Below, in pieces: positions 1-10,770 of a stretch of 64,000 bases of DNA (within the stretch, counting starts at the first letter, position 1; every line of letters starts with the position of its first letter). This stretch comes from Datnioides undecimradiatus (Eukaryota > Chordata > Actinopteri > Lobotiformes > Datnioididae), in contig WARS01000033.1 of assembly GCA_008933995.1 (NCBI GenBank), positions 3,469,813 to 3,533,812 of the forward strand, written 5' to 3'. The notes under the pieces were generated by a model, which was not told the origin of the DNA, searched no databases, and saw only the letters and a program-made list of their open reading frames with translations. The position numbers and the translations under genes were made by a program.

Positions 1-326
1 GAGTAAGTGACTTGTTTAATGTATATAAACAGCTCCCTATTACTATTACTATTGGATAAACCTAAAGGTTTTCAGTGTAAAGATTTTACATATTCATTTG
101 TTTCTATAGAGCACAAGTGGTGGCATTTCCTCTCTCAGTGGACTAAACTGGATAAGTCGACTACGTGGAAGAAGATGTAAGTTGTTGTTTCAAATTAAGT
201 AGCTTTCCCATTTCCCTGAGTCATCAATCTTGGTAACATTTTATGTGTCTTTCAGATATTTACCGTGTGTCAGAGGCAGCAAACTCAAGCAGCGCTGGTG
301 CATCAGAGTCATTTGTCAATATATGA
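1..326 (+). CDS. 3' coding exons of an unidentified gene (partial)
   Basis: Three consistent splice signals mark the tail of a spliced gene entering from the left. A donor GTAAGT starts at base 3, so bases 1-2 would end an exon. An acceptor TTTCTATAG ends at 109 and a donor GTAAGT starts at 177, giving an exon 110-176. An acceptor TGTCTTTCAG ends at 255, giving a last exon from 256. Joining 110-176 to 256 keeps one frame open to a TGA at 324-326. It encodes about 45 residues rich in Ser and Gly, with a basic patch (RLRGRR). The introns (about 107 and 79 bp) are short, as is common in fish. I do not recognise the product and the frame of the first exon is inferred. The strand is opposite to the TAAR genes, so this is probably the flanking gene at the cluster border. 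Confidence 0.45.
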
Positions 327-1234
327 ATCAACAATCTGCACCCGTGAGATGTATGTCATTACTGATTCAAGAGATCACACGGGTATTGCGAGACTTTTCA
401 GGAAGAACACGTTGTGGTACCAGACAAAGGGATGGAAAGAGTTTTACTTGGTAATGTCATTGTTCCCATTTCTATATTGTGAAAAGCTCTAGGAAACCAA
501 GTGTGACGTATTAAAAATGTAAAGTTCAAGTTGAACAATATGTGAGTGAAGCTATGACATGGTGCTCTTGAAACAGGAATCACTGCTGCTAACAGTAGCG
601 AGGTTTTAAGTTTAGTGCTGCTCTGTTTAACACCAGTGATGCACAAAAGTCAGACTTATCAAAGCAAGAAGCAGTGCGCAATTAAGTCTCACCAGTAGAT
701 GCTGAAAACCTTTGAAGCAGTGACAATGGGAGTAATGATAAGATAATACTTTATGTATACTTATGCAGTTTTAAGGTTCTTAATAGTTGTCTCACCATTC
801 CCCACCTTGTCTTTGTCCCTTTAAATGAAGAAAAGCATTATTAGTACTTAACTGAAAAGGATGTAAGTCTGCTAACGACTTTTGAGCACTTTATAACGGT
901 TCATGCAGAAAAAAGTAAAATATAATGCATTGTCAAGACAGCCTCATGCACCAGATTTCGAAAAGAAACATCAAAGTAGCCAAAAAACATTGACATTGAT
1001 CAGGAAATTGTGTTCACTCTCTGTAAAAACACAAAAGAATTTTAGGATTTAAAAAATGTATTGAACTTCTTTTTGGTTGATGATTATTTGGCTAATTAAA
1101 AAAAATGCACTTTTGTAGATAATGAATTTGGTTTATCTTTTAATAACTGTATGTATGTAAATAACTTGTCATATATAAAACTGTCAGCTAACTGCTAGCC
1201 ACTTGCCTTGCCACTTGTACCCACACCCAATAAA
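327..1234 (+). other. Probable 3' UTR with poly(A) signal
   Basis: AT-rich non-coding sequence follows the TGA at 324-326 in the same orientation. A canonical AATAAA lies at 1229-1234. No long frame is present. The 3' UTR length is inferred only from the signal position; earlier termination is possible. Confidence 0.3.
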
Positions 1235-1899
1235 TTACATTTTGTCAAAATGATAAATTTATGCTCAAGTTTCATCATGAAAACCTATACAAATCTTCTT
1301 ATCTAATCTTATTTATTGATGTGGAAAAGTAAATGGTGGTGTAGCTTAATTATAATACATGTTGGCTAAGCAGGAAGCGTATAAGATGCCATCTTTGTTG
1401 TAGTTTGTTGTTGCCAAATTAATGGGTCAAGATGCATTTTGCTCTTAAATTATACGTACATATGAGTTGTCAATAAGCAGTAGATATATTTCCTCAAGCC
1501 TTTTCATTTTTTGAATTCCTAATAAACACCTTTTCCTGGAAGAGTTGCAAATGACAGTAAAATCCATTCAGATTCTAGATTTCATTTATATGTATTATAT
1601 TGCTAGAACTAATGATTTTGCTTTAGATTCTCTGTTGTACACCAGATGTGATGATATTGAGATTCAGGTGTCAGTTTAACTCAACATGAAAACACCAGAC
1701 CAGTAGTATTTTTGAGGTGAAACAGTTTTACACTTTAAAATAATTTTCAAGCTGTCAAACTTATATATATATGATTTGTGAAATGAGAATGTGTAAGTAA
1801 AAATAATCATAGATATAATTCTAGGTTACTTGCTCTGCCTCTCCTCACTCCCTTGTGTTTCTACTTTTTTCCTCCCCTCCCTTCTGTTTCCCGTTTCCC

Positions 1900-1948
<49 letters not shown>

Positions 1949-2590
1949 TGTGATATCAAAATAAATTTCTTAAATTTACTTAACTTTTAAACTGTCTTTA
2001 CACATCATTCCCTGGGTCATTTACTTAAGGGCAGCATATCTAATGAAACCAAATGATAAACATGAAGCAGTTACACACGCAATGATTTTTTTGTTAATAT
2101 TTATTTGTCAATGATTAAATTCATTCTGGTTGGCTTGGCTTCGGTTTGACATTTGTTTGTGATTAGAGTAGATTCTGACTGACCTCATTTAGATTTTGTT
2201 GCATGGCACAAAACAATATTAGCAATTCCTTAAATCTCTGAATTTAATCATTGTGAAAATTGTGGACAATAAGTCCAAAGATTGTCCACTCATTACTAAG
2301 TGTCCACAACTAAGCGTACACAAACTGCACTGTTGACAAAGTAAATGGCCACGATCAAAGCTAAGACAGAAGAAACTGAAAATAAATAACTATAATCTGA
2401 ATACATGCAGGAAATGGGACAAATGATAAGATATGGATCCTTAAGTCTTCAGACATTAACAGTGACATTACTGTACACGGTGTTTACTATATACTTCTTT
2501 CTGGGTAGCATAGAACTGTGAAAATTTCAATTATGATATGCATTATAAATTCCAGGATATGACTGACATGTAAGCACATCAGATAATGAA
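1235..2590. other. Intergenic, no gene seen
   Basis: AT-rich sequence between the inferred poly(A) signal and the first TAAR stop codon. It contains a (GT)n microsatellite near 1912 and nothing else I can support. Confidence 0.6.
1912..1952. repeat. (GT)n microsatellite
   Basis: About 18 uninterrupted GT units followed by an imperfect GAGTGTG end. Confidence 0.95.
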
Positions 2591-3601
2591 TCAAAAGAGC
2601 TTCAAATGAGTAAAATCACCTTGAAATATTTTCCCAGAAATTATCATTCTGAAAGCTGATCTGAACCAGCTGTAGAAGAAGGCATAGACCAAGGGATTGA
2701 GCATTGAATTTGACCATCCAAGCCACTTAAATGCTGCCATCAGAGGAACTGGTATAGTGTAATTAGTCAGTGGGTTAAAGGTCATACAAATAAAGAAAGG
2801 AGTCCAGCAGATGAGAAAAACTCCCATAACTATAGCCAGAGTTTTAGTGGCCTTTCTCTCCATCTTACTGACTGTTGTTGCAGACTTTGTGCTCTGACAG
2901 GTTGTCTTCTGGATGCTGCGGGCCTGTCTCTGTGCCACCATCAAAATCTTTAGGTAGATGGTTAACATTATGACGGCTGGGAGGTAAAATACAAAGACAA
3001 TTACCATGATTGCTAAACGTATGTTTTGAAATAAGACACACCGTCTGTTAGACTGTCCTTGGTTGACTCCCAAAATTGTAACACTAATTCCATTTAGAGC
3101 AGGAACAGTCCAGCTTACCAAGATCATGATCACAATAACACGGATATTTATATTACTTTTATACCTCAGAGGCTGACACACTGCATAATATCTGTCAACA
3201 GAAATCGAGCACAAGTTCAGAATAGAAGATGTCGACAGAAAGACATCAAAGCAGCTTCGAATCTTACAGAGTATCTCTTCAAGATACCCACAAGAGCTTA
3301 CAGCCAGTATAGTGCTAAAAGGCAAAACTATAACCCCAACAAGCAGGTCAGCCACAGCAAGAGAGAGGATGAGAAAGTTTGTAGGAGTGTGGAGCTGTTT
3401 GAAATAAACAATGGAGATTATGACAAGAAGGTTTCCACACATTACAAAAACTGACAAAGACCCAACAAAGATGCATAATAAATATGTTGTTGGGGTGAGT
3501 GCTATCACGCCAGATGAATTTGCTGATTCATTACAGAGATGGTTGTCCTCAAAAACATCATCAGACCTGTTGAAAAGAATTTGGCATGCATAAATGATCA
3601 T
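2591..3601 (-). CDS. Trace amine-associated receptor (TAAR), intact
   Basis: Class A GPCR of 336 residues, expected in olfactory neurons, where TAARs couple to Golf and sense amines. Visible marks: a glycosylation site NRS at 11-13, Asn1.50 at 57, Asp2.50 at 85, Cys3.25 at 112 and Asp3.32 at 119 (the amine anchor). Also present are DRY at 136-138, CWTP in TM6 and the TAAR fingerprint [16 protein letters not shown] in TM7. Position 5.42 is Val, so it has no second acidic site. The start is odd. Relative to the paralogue at 15481-16476, five bases are missing just after the ancestral ATG, and the frame is rescued by an ATG 14 bases further upstream (3599-3601). The amino end therefore reads MIIYACQILF instead of a MEP-type start. 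It belongs to the first subfamily, with 15481-16476 and the pseudogenes at 12 and 25-27 kb. The exact TAAR number cannot be assigned from sequence alone. Confidence 0.95.
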   Translation of the reverse strand: MIIYACQILFNRSDDVFEDNHLCNESANSSGVIALTPTTYLLCIFVGSLSVFVMCGNLLVIISIVYFKQLHTPTNFLILSLAVADLLVGVIVLPFSTILAVSSCGYLEEILCKIRSCFDVFLSTSSILNLCSISVDRYYAVCQPLRYKSNINIRVIVIMILVSWTVPALNGISVTILGVNQGQSNRRCVLFQNIRLAIMVIVFVFYLPAVIMLTIYLKILMVAQRQARSIQKTTCQSTKSATTVSKMERKATKTLAIVMGVFLICWTPFFICMTFNPLTNYTIPVPLMAAFKWLGWSNSMLNPLVYAFFYSWFRSAFRMIISGKIFQGDFTHLKLF

Positions 3602-3779
3602 ATAAATTTAGGTAACATTTGCAATAACATACCTTTAAATCAAGAACACACAAAGCAACAGCATCTAGTGTTTTGTAGAGAATTCCAGTTACTTTTAGCG
3701 CGCTCTGTGTTTCATACCATACCTATTTGGTGAGTGCATCTGTACTGATACAGAGTTCTTGGTACCTGTGCCACTGTTA

Positions 3780-3836
3780 CCTTGTATAAGGGTTTTTATG
3801 GTCTTATCATGGTCAAGGGAGGGGCATATAATGTAG
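3780..3836 (-). promoter_or_regulatory. Candidate promoter of the 2591-3601 TAAR
   Basis: On the minus strand a TATA-like CCTTATACAAGG lies at about 3781-3791. Upstream of it is a block around TCAAGGGAGGGGCAT (3812-3835) that recurs in the same place before the TAAR at 15481 and the pseudogene at 26497. Minus-strand TCCCTTGA resembles half of an Olf/EBF site. The promoter role is inferred from conservation and position. Confidence 0.4.
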
Positions 3837-4250
3837 GTCAAAATGATGAGTCATCAGTAATGCAACTCTTTGTGTACATGCATGGGTCTCATTCCCACAG
3901 TTTTAAGTTACTTCTTTAAATAAATCAGTACAACATGAGGAGTTTATTTCAAACCAAATAAATTTTAACTCTCACTTAATTCTTGTTATACAATTACATG
4001 GACCATTTATGTAGATAATTCTGGGCCATGAACGAGCAATATTAAAAAAAGTAATATAGATTGGCCGTTTAGACAATGTCATACAGCAGTGTAGCACAAG
4101 GTGATGACTCCTACTACAATGTGCTGTCACTGTTATGTGGTTATTGATTCAATGGAGTAAACTTATGAACGCAACCAACAACAGACCTCAAATTTCAATC
4201 AAAATGGTTTGCTACAGCTTTGGAGGCATAGATTGGGTATTAGCAGAAAC
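3837..4250. other. Intergenic, no gene seen
   Basis: AT-rich spacer between the TAAR promoter region and the MITE. I see no coding or repeat signal in it. Confidence 0.6.
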
Positions 4251-5156
4251 TAGGGGTGGAATACTATTTGAAAAAAATTATCTAATTAATCAGAGGTTTT
4301 GTAATTAATTAATCTCGATTAATTGCATTTTAATCGCATAACAACATTTGCCCCAAAAAGCAACATTTTTTAATTTAAATGGATTTTAGTGGACGACTGA
4401 ATCAAATAATAGACACAGACATGAATATTGTAAACTCGAGCTCTTTTAATGTCTGGAAGAATGCATATAATTGCATTTCAATTCAAAACAGTAGAAAAAG
4501 ATATAGAAAATATCGTTGGCCAAAATTGAACAGACCTAAAATTAAAGTGCCATTTTAAGTACTTTAAGTACTTTTTCAGAACAGTATTGACTTTAAATGG
4601 TAAAAAAAAAACAACAAAAACCCCACAACAATTCAACATAAAGTGCAATTTCTACTTCTTTCTTCTTCTGGTAAAACAACTAGACAGGCTTAATTTTCCT
4701 TTAAACTCCAAGTACCCTTAGCACAAATTATTTTGTACATTAGGCTATAACACTTACTAATTTTGGTCCTGAAGCCAGTCATTTGATCAAGTTTGGGCTG
4801 CCGACACCTCTTTCGTACTTTCATACTCTTTCGTTCGTACTCGGACCGGGACTGCTAGCACTAACAGCTCTGGCGGTTTCTGTGCTCGCTGCAACATGCT
4901 TTGCATTTTGACGGTACTGCAGAGTTGAAGTGCATCAGCCCTAGCAACGCACTTTCATCCGATTCCTCCTTTTTGGTAGCCGTTAGCCGAGCTCTGACGT
5001 GTGCATCAGTGTAATCGGTGTACTCAGAAATCGTGCATTGACAAATGTTCTGAGTTGTTTGGAATGCAAACTGCAATTAAATGCGTTAATTTTTTTAACA
5101 TGTTAATTTTTTTGTTATTAATTAATCATAATTAATGCGTTAAGGTCCCACCCCTA
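4251..5156. mobile_element. hAT-type MITE, non-autonomous
   Basis: The 906-bp unit begins TAGGGGTGG and ends CCACCCCTA, a short terminal inverted repeat. It is flanked by an 8-bp target-site duplication with one mismatch: gcagaaac (4243-4250) and gtagaaac (5157-5164). Eight-base duplications and TAGGGGTG-type ends are typical of hAT elements. The interior near both ends is rich in TTAATTAA and AATTAATGCGTTAA motifs that could extend the inverted repeat. No transposase frame is present, so it is non-autonomous. Confidence 0.75.
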
Positions 5157-5628
5157 GTAGAAACCATTTCCTCAAAAGAAGGCTAGTTTGAGGATGATTG
5201 TCATGAAGTCTCTAATTTCCTAGCAGAACTTGAAGTTAAGTTAATTTCTCTACAGCTGTGTCTGCAGCTCCAGCTGGAGCTACAGATGTTGGAGATGGTC
5301 TATGATAATGTCACGACCCAGTAAATAGGTCAAGTCTGGTTTTTCTTTGATTTCTTGTCTTGTGACTTACCGTTTTATTTTGAAAGATCTAACTTCCCTC
5401 TCATTTCAGGTGTCTTGCCCCTTCTCTTACGTTTCCCGCCGGTCTGATTGTCTTCCCCCGCCCTGATTGTTTCCACCTATTCCCCATTTCCTCTTGTGTA
5501 TATAAGTCCATGTCTCCCCCTGTCTTGTGCCAGTTCATTGTGTTCATTTTATGTCTGACAACCAGCGCTCTGTTATTCCATGTTCCTGCCTTGCCTCACC
5601 TGTTACAGTTTACTTTTAGCCGAACAGG

Positions 5629-6432
5629 TGCAGCAGATTCTCACACTCCTGTCCCAAAAGGCTGTCCCTGAATCCGAGGGCGCACCAGCTCCACTTGCCA
5701 CTGGAGCCGTGGGGACCTCGCCTCGCCCCACCAGAAAAGTTCTCCCTTGAGTCTGGAGAGTGTGGCTCGTTTATCACCGACTGCCAAATGCATTTTGACT
5801 TTTCGCCATCAGCCTTCTCCACAGACCGAGCCAAGGTGGCCTTCATGATTTCTTACCTCACGGGAAGAGCCAGGAGATGGGCGACGGCGGAATGGTCACA
5901 TGACTCTCCGATCTACGGATCAATCCAAGACTTCGAAGCTCTAAGAGAGGCCTTCGACCCTACGGTGGTGGAACAGGAGCAGGCCAGAGAGCCAAGCACA
6001 ATTCGACAAGGCAGAGACTCAGTCAGTGATTATGCAGTCCGGTTTCGTACCTTGGCTATGTATGATGTGTTTTTGAAGGGACTGTCTGACCAGATACAGG
6101 ATTTGCTAATTCCCCTTGATTTGCCACCCACTTTAGACTCTCTGATCACCATGGCCATCTGCACAGACAATCAGTTGGAGGAACGCCACCAGAACCGAGC
6201 GAAGTCCCGGCCTGACCCAACCAGGAGCTGCGCGATGGATGCTGGGAAAGAGAGGTTTTTTTCTATGGCGCAGCCTCCGCTCCAAAGCAGAGCACAGACT
6301 CAGAGGCAACGGAGGAACCTATGCAGCTGGGCCGCGCCAAGCTCTCCCTGGGGGAGCGCCAACGCCGGCTGTAAGAGGGTCTGTGTTTTTACTGTGGGCA
6401 GCTGGGACATTTACGCATCAAGTGCCCAGTAA
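5629..6432 (+). pseudogene. Gypsy gag relic with CCHC knuckle
   Basis: The frame from about 5695 encodes a capsid-like region typical of sushi/PEG10-class Gag (PPEKFS, ITDCQMHF, a TGRARRWA block, and SVSDYAVRFRTLA). The short amino part from about 5629 is in another frame. A nucleocapsid knuckle of the form Cx2Cx4Hx4C is intact at 6384-6425, but in a different frame from the capsid. Two or more frameshifts therefore break the gene. Confidence 0.8.
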
Positions 6433-6835
6433 AAGACCGGGCTCACCAGTAGACAAAGGAGTGCTGGTTTCGCCTCCTCCCAACCTCCCCCTCGGGCCTT
6501 AACCACGGTAGAGGTAAAGTGTCGGGACTCATGACTGCCACTGTCAGGTTTAATAGACTCGGGGGCAGACGAAAGCCTCATGGACTGAGGAGTGGCACAG
6601 CGTATAAACATCAGTATAGAACGTCTGCTTCAACCGCTTGCTGTCAGAGTGCTGGACGGCAGCTGGATTTTTCGGATAACCCACTGGACCGGACTTATTG
6701 AAATGCGAATCAATGAACATTATGAACTAATTAATTTTACTCCCTCTCGGGCCCTGAAAGGGAGTCAATGATGGAGTACATCCAGTCCTTGTTAAAGGCG
6801 GCCTGATCCACCTGTCGTCATCACCGGCCGGGGGC

Positions 6836-7236
6836 GGGTTTCTTCTTCGTTGGCAAAAAGGACAGCTCTCTGCGTCCGTGCATAGACTACAGCCCGCTAA
6901 ATGACATTACCATTAAGAACCAGTACCCCCTCCTGCTCATGACCAGTGCATTTGATCAACTTCAACAGGCTCATAGTTCCAGATCCTAGCGGTCAGTTTA
7001 TTGTGGAGGTTGATGCCTCCAGTGAAGGGGTAGGAGCGGTTCTGTTGCAGCGCTCAGTGAAGGATGACAAACTGCACCCTTGCGCCTTCCTATCCCGTAA
7101 ACTCACGTCAGCCGAGTGCAACTATGATATAGGTGATAGGGAATTACTCATGGTCAAATTAGCTCTTGAGGAATGGCGTCATTGGCTCGAGGGGTCGCAA
7201 CATCCATTTGTAGTTTGGATCGACCATAAATCCTAG
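6836..7236 (+). pseudogene. Gypsy RT start fused to RNase H by internal deletion
   Basis: The first RT block ([17 protein letters not shown], then [14 protein letters not shown]) runs to about 6965 and then jumps directly into the end of RT and RNase H ([16 protein letters not shown], then YDIGDRELL). The palm with the YxDD catalytic motif is missing, an estimated loss of several hundred bases. RNase H keeps the D of VDAS and the E of DREL. Confidence 0.8.
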
Positions 7237-7360
7237 AATATATCAGAAAAGCCAAAAGGCTGAATTCATGCCAAGCCAGGTGGTCACTTTTTTAAAATCA
7301 AATTAATTCAAGTTTGTTCTGTCTTACAGACCAGGGGCTCAGAACGCCAAGCCAGACGCT

Positions 7361-8330
7361 TTGTCCCGGTTATTTGACCCTGAGCCACCTGCCAAGGAGC
7401 CTGAGCCCATCCTGCTATCTGACCATGTGGTGGGAGCGGTAACTTGGCAGATAGAAGCAGAGGTACAGCGAGCAAACGGTGAGAACCCGCCACCCAGTGG
7501 ATGTCCAGGGAACCGCTTATTCGTTCCAGTGGCTCTTTGTCCACAGGTGATTCACTGGGCTCACACCTCGCTCCTTACCTGCCATCCAGGAATCAAGCGA
7601 GCTATTTGGTTCATCTCACGTCGCTTCTGGTGGCCCGCTATGGACCGGGAGGTACGGGAGTACGTGGAAGCCTGTGCGATCTGTGCCCGGAACAAGACCA
7701 CTTCCAGGGCACGCATGGGGTTGCTGCAGCCACTTCTGGTACCCATTCGCCCCTGGGCTGAAATCTCCATGGACTTCGTTACGGGGCTCCTGGTCTCGGA
7801 CAAAAACACCACCAACCTGACGGTGGTAGACAGGTTTTCGAAGATGACTCATTTTATTGCCTTGCCAAAATTGCCGCCCACTAAAGAAATGGCTGAAATA
7901 ATGATGACTCATGTTTTTCGCATTCATGGCTTTCCCAAGGATGTTGTTTCAGACTGGGGGCCCCAGTTCATGTCCTGTTTCTGGAAGGAGTTTTGTAAAC
8001 TCATCGAAGCCACAGTCAGCTTGTCGTCGGGGTACCATCCCGAGTCCAACGGACAGGCTGAACGCCTTAACCAGGAGCTGGAAACGTGCCTTCACTGTCT
8101 CCCAGAATCCTGCCTCCTGGAGAAAAAATGTGGCATGGGTGGAATTTGCCCACAACTCCCTCCCTACCTTGGCTACCGGTATGACACCTTTCCAGTGTGT
8201 ATTTGGATTTCAACCACCTCTCTTCCCAGATCTCGAGAAGGAGGTTACGGTCCCCTCCGCACACAAACTGGTCCGGAGGAGCCGCCGCGTCTGGGCCGCC
8301 GTTCGCCGGATGCTTCGGATCGAATGACAA
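7361..8330 (+). pseudogene. Gypsy integrase relic
   Basis: The frame from 7361 shows an HHCC zinc-binding domain (HPGIKRA, FWWP, ACAICARNK). It also has a DDE core: D in SMDFVTGL, D in VVSDWGPQF and E in NGQAERLN. After about residue 240 the frame shifts, and the remainder continues in another frame from about 7911 to 8327 (AWVEFAHNS, then FQCVFGFQPP). It is the best preserved part of the element but is not functional. Confidence 0.85.
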
Positions 8331-8775
8331 GAGCAGCCGATCGTAGGCACCGCCCGGCTTGTAAGATAACTGGCATTTCAGCGACTCAAGGGCTAGCTAG
8401 ACAGAGCTGCTGTTGTTGTTGTTGATTCAAAAGGAGCAGGAAGAGGGTGGGCGATCAGTTGTGCCCCATTCTTTGGACTGCCAAAGCCGAGCAGCCTTGG
8501 CATGTCGTCATTTTTGCTGGTAAAAGGTTAGGAATGAAATTTGTCCTTGAACAAAGAAGCTATATGCAAACGAGGTGGGAGTAAGTTCTCTGGAATGCAC
8601 TTCCTTCCTTTATGGTAGTGGTGCTCTTCGTGACCTAAAAAGAACTGGATGGCAGAAGGGCAATGAAGTGAAGGCATGATTAAAAAAAGATATTGTATTC
8701 TGGTCTGTGAAAATTTGGTCATACAAAGATAGCAGGTTGGTGCATGCTCTGAGATTCTACAATTCTACAATGTAA

Positions 8776-8880
8776 TTTTATCCAAAGCGATGTACATATA
8801 GAATAGGTACAACACAAGCAAAGATCTAGTTGGAAAAGCAACGCAGACAAGTGCTAAGAGATGACAACTGTATGCTGCCA
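8776..8880. repeat. Dispersed fish repeat inserted in L1 relic
   Basis: The sequence around TTTTATCCAAAGCGATGTAC and AAGATCTAGTTGGAAAAGCA matches a motif I recognise as widespread in fish genomes, often at SINE or LINE tails. It interrupts the L1 ORF2 reading frame. The family name is not certain. Confidence 0.5.
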
Positions 8881-9408
8881 AATCTGAGATTAGTTTCCTA
8901 ATAGCAGCAGCCAATCTACTCTCTGCACTGTACCTACGAGAAGATCTGTCGAGATCCTGGTCCAGGACTTGATTAAAAACACCTCCTAATATTTGATAAT
9001 TTCCTAGTTCTAAGAGGACTTGTGACAAATTCTGAAAAAATTCTGGGTTGTCCAAACTGAGTGCATAAATGCTGCAAAGAACAACTGGTGTATCAAGTAG
9101 TTGTCAGTGCACTATTACATAGTGACCATCAGAATCAGCTGCTACTTTTGTCTCAATAAAATTAATTGTCTTACTAATAGAGAATAGAGACCCCTCTGCT
9201 TTTACCAGTTCCTGGGCTAGAGATCATTTTCCCACCCAGGAGCATCTGAGTTTTTGAGATTCATTCCTGTTTAAAATGTACCTTCTAAACAAAGACTATG
9301 TCTCCTTTAGATGTCTTTTAGATGTGTCAAATTGTTCTTTTTTTTAATAACATGGTTAAGCCCCTTAAAGTTCCGGCTGGCTAATTTCAAATCAGTTATA
9401 TTAGTCAT
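8881..9408 (-). pseudogene. L1 ORF2 endonuclease-domain relic
   Basis: From the ATG at 9408 the frame reads NFKGLNHVIKKKNNLTHLKD, the usual start of the APE-like endonuclease. GVSIL-type and VLCSIYA blocks follow, then NPEFFQNLSQVLLELGNYQI and GGVFNQVLDQDLDRSS. The catalytic GDFN motif has become GVFN. Stops and shifts split the frame, and a dispersed repeat replaces everything after it. Confidence 0.75.
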
Positions 9409-9930
9409 GGTGCGACAAAAAGGTCCAGCAATCCAGTGTGAAAATGAACATGTCGTACAAAATCTGGTACACAAGTAAACAAACTATGTACATGCCCAGC
9501 AAAAACGAAGGAGCTAGGATAACATAAAGCAAACCATCAAGCCCATAAAGTTAAAAACCTGACAAGATCAGTTGAACTCGACTTTTCATCAACCCACACC
9601 TAATATCTATAATGTTCCCTAGTAGCCTTCTCAGTAGGTTGCAGTGAGGTTTATGTGGTCTTTATCGACCCCTACTAGAATTAGCTGCCATAGTAGTGGG
9701 ATCTATCCTGAAGGTGCCTGTACTCTACTGATCTCAGAACGTAACCAGGTAAAGATAAACCAATTCTAGATCTATTAAACCCGATACATCAACACAAAGC
9801 ACCCATGTTTAAGACAGAAAGACAAGCCCCCAAATAGATTTATACATTTGTCTTACTTTTATGCTCTGAAGTCAGTTTTCCCTGGCTATTTCTTCTTGAT
9901 AAACTCCAATCACTCTGTGGGCGGACAGAA

Positions 9931-10509
9931 TCAATGGTGCGCTTTGTTGTGTTTGATTTCCAGAGTCGTGGGGAAACGAGGTGTATACCCCACATCTTTG
10001 TTTTTCAGAACGGTTTTCACTTTCTTGACAAAGATCCTCTGACCCATAACTAGTTTTGAGCAATCTAGGAAAAACATGATTTTGGCTTTTTGCCACACAA
10101 TTTGTTGCTTCTCCTTGGCTGCCTGGAGTATCTCTTCTTTTACTTGGTAACAAAGCATGTTGACCATGATAGGCCGTGGCTGGTCTCCATCCCTGTGGCT
10201 TTGCCTTAGCACCCTGTGCGCTTGCTGTATCTCTAGTGGTGATGGAAATTGGCACTCCAACATGACTGGAATCTCCTGTTGCAGAAACTGAATCATGTTG
10301 TTTCCATCCTTCCTGTCTGGTATGCCCACAATTTTGATATTGCAGCATCGGCTTCTATTATCTGAATCATCATGTGATATTGTAGTCTCTGCATTTCCTC
10401 CTGGATAGCCTTGATGTGTTGTTGGGATGTATTGGTGCGACCCCATCCTCAGCCTCCTCCATGTGGGAGCACTAATCTTCCCTTCGATATCTTCCAGTGA
10501 TTTTAACAT
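9931..10509 (-). pseudogene. L1 ORF1 (transposase_22-like) relic
   Basis: The 192-residue frame shows the L1 ORF1p RNA-recognition and C-terminal signature. It reads NIKIVGIPDRKDGNN, IQQAHRVL, RPIMVNMLCYQVKEEIL, IMFFLDCS and a closing FPTTLEI. ORF1p is an RNA-binding trimeric chaperone. The amino part is eroded and the normal coiled coil is not evident. Confidence 0.75.
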
Positions 10510-10770
10510 CCTTCGTGTCCTGCTTGATATTCTGCATGGGAACTCAAATTGCTCTTATTTCTGAGCTAAGGTAGCTCAATGTGGGCTCATTAGTGGCTGC
10601 ATTTTGTGGAAGTAGTTCTTCCGAGGGTCTGTGAACAAAGGCATCCATGTTTTTGCTATCTTTACCTGGCTGCACCAAAGGCAAATCTTTGAGATGTGGA
10701 GTCCTCCGAGGCTCTTAGTTAGGCATTGATATTGATTTGACACGAACTGAGAAGTTGGTCCTCTAATCTA

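Larger units (their letters stand above)
5309..8425 (+). mobile_element. Decayed Ty3/Gypsy (sushi-like) LTR retrotransposon
   Basis: The left end starts TGTCACGACC, as sushi-class LTRs do, and holds a TATA box (TATATAAG, 5499-5506) inside an LTR of roughly 310 bp. Downstream in order lie gag, a CCHC zinc knuckle, the start of RT, RNase H and integrase, all on the plus strand and spread over several frames. The RT catalytic core is deleted. No matching right LTR is visible after 8425, so the element is 3' truncated and dead. Its orientation is opposite to the TAAR genes. Confidence 0.85.
8881..10770 (-). mobile_element. Truncated LINE-1 (ORF1 and start of ORF2)
   Basis: The minus strand carries an L1 ORF1 relic at about 9931-10509, then a gap of about 520 bp, then the beginning of ORF2 from an ATG at 9408. 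The element is cut short inside the endonuclease domain near 8881. It probably extends upstream of ORF1 to about 10770, but that edge is soft. It is a fish L1 of the Swimmer/Tx1-like kind. Confidence 0.75.

Noticed and set aside
1336-1400. Mitochondrial tRNA-Phe-like start (GGTGTAGCTTAATTA) suggesting a nuclear mitochondrial insert
   Set aside because: Similarity covers about 15 bases. The rest does not fold into a convincing cloverleaf and no 12S-like sequence follows.
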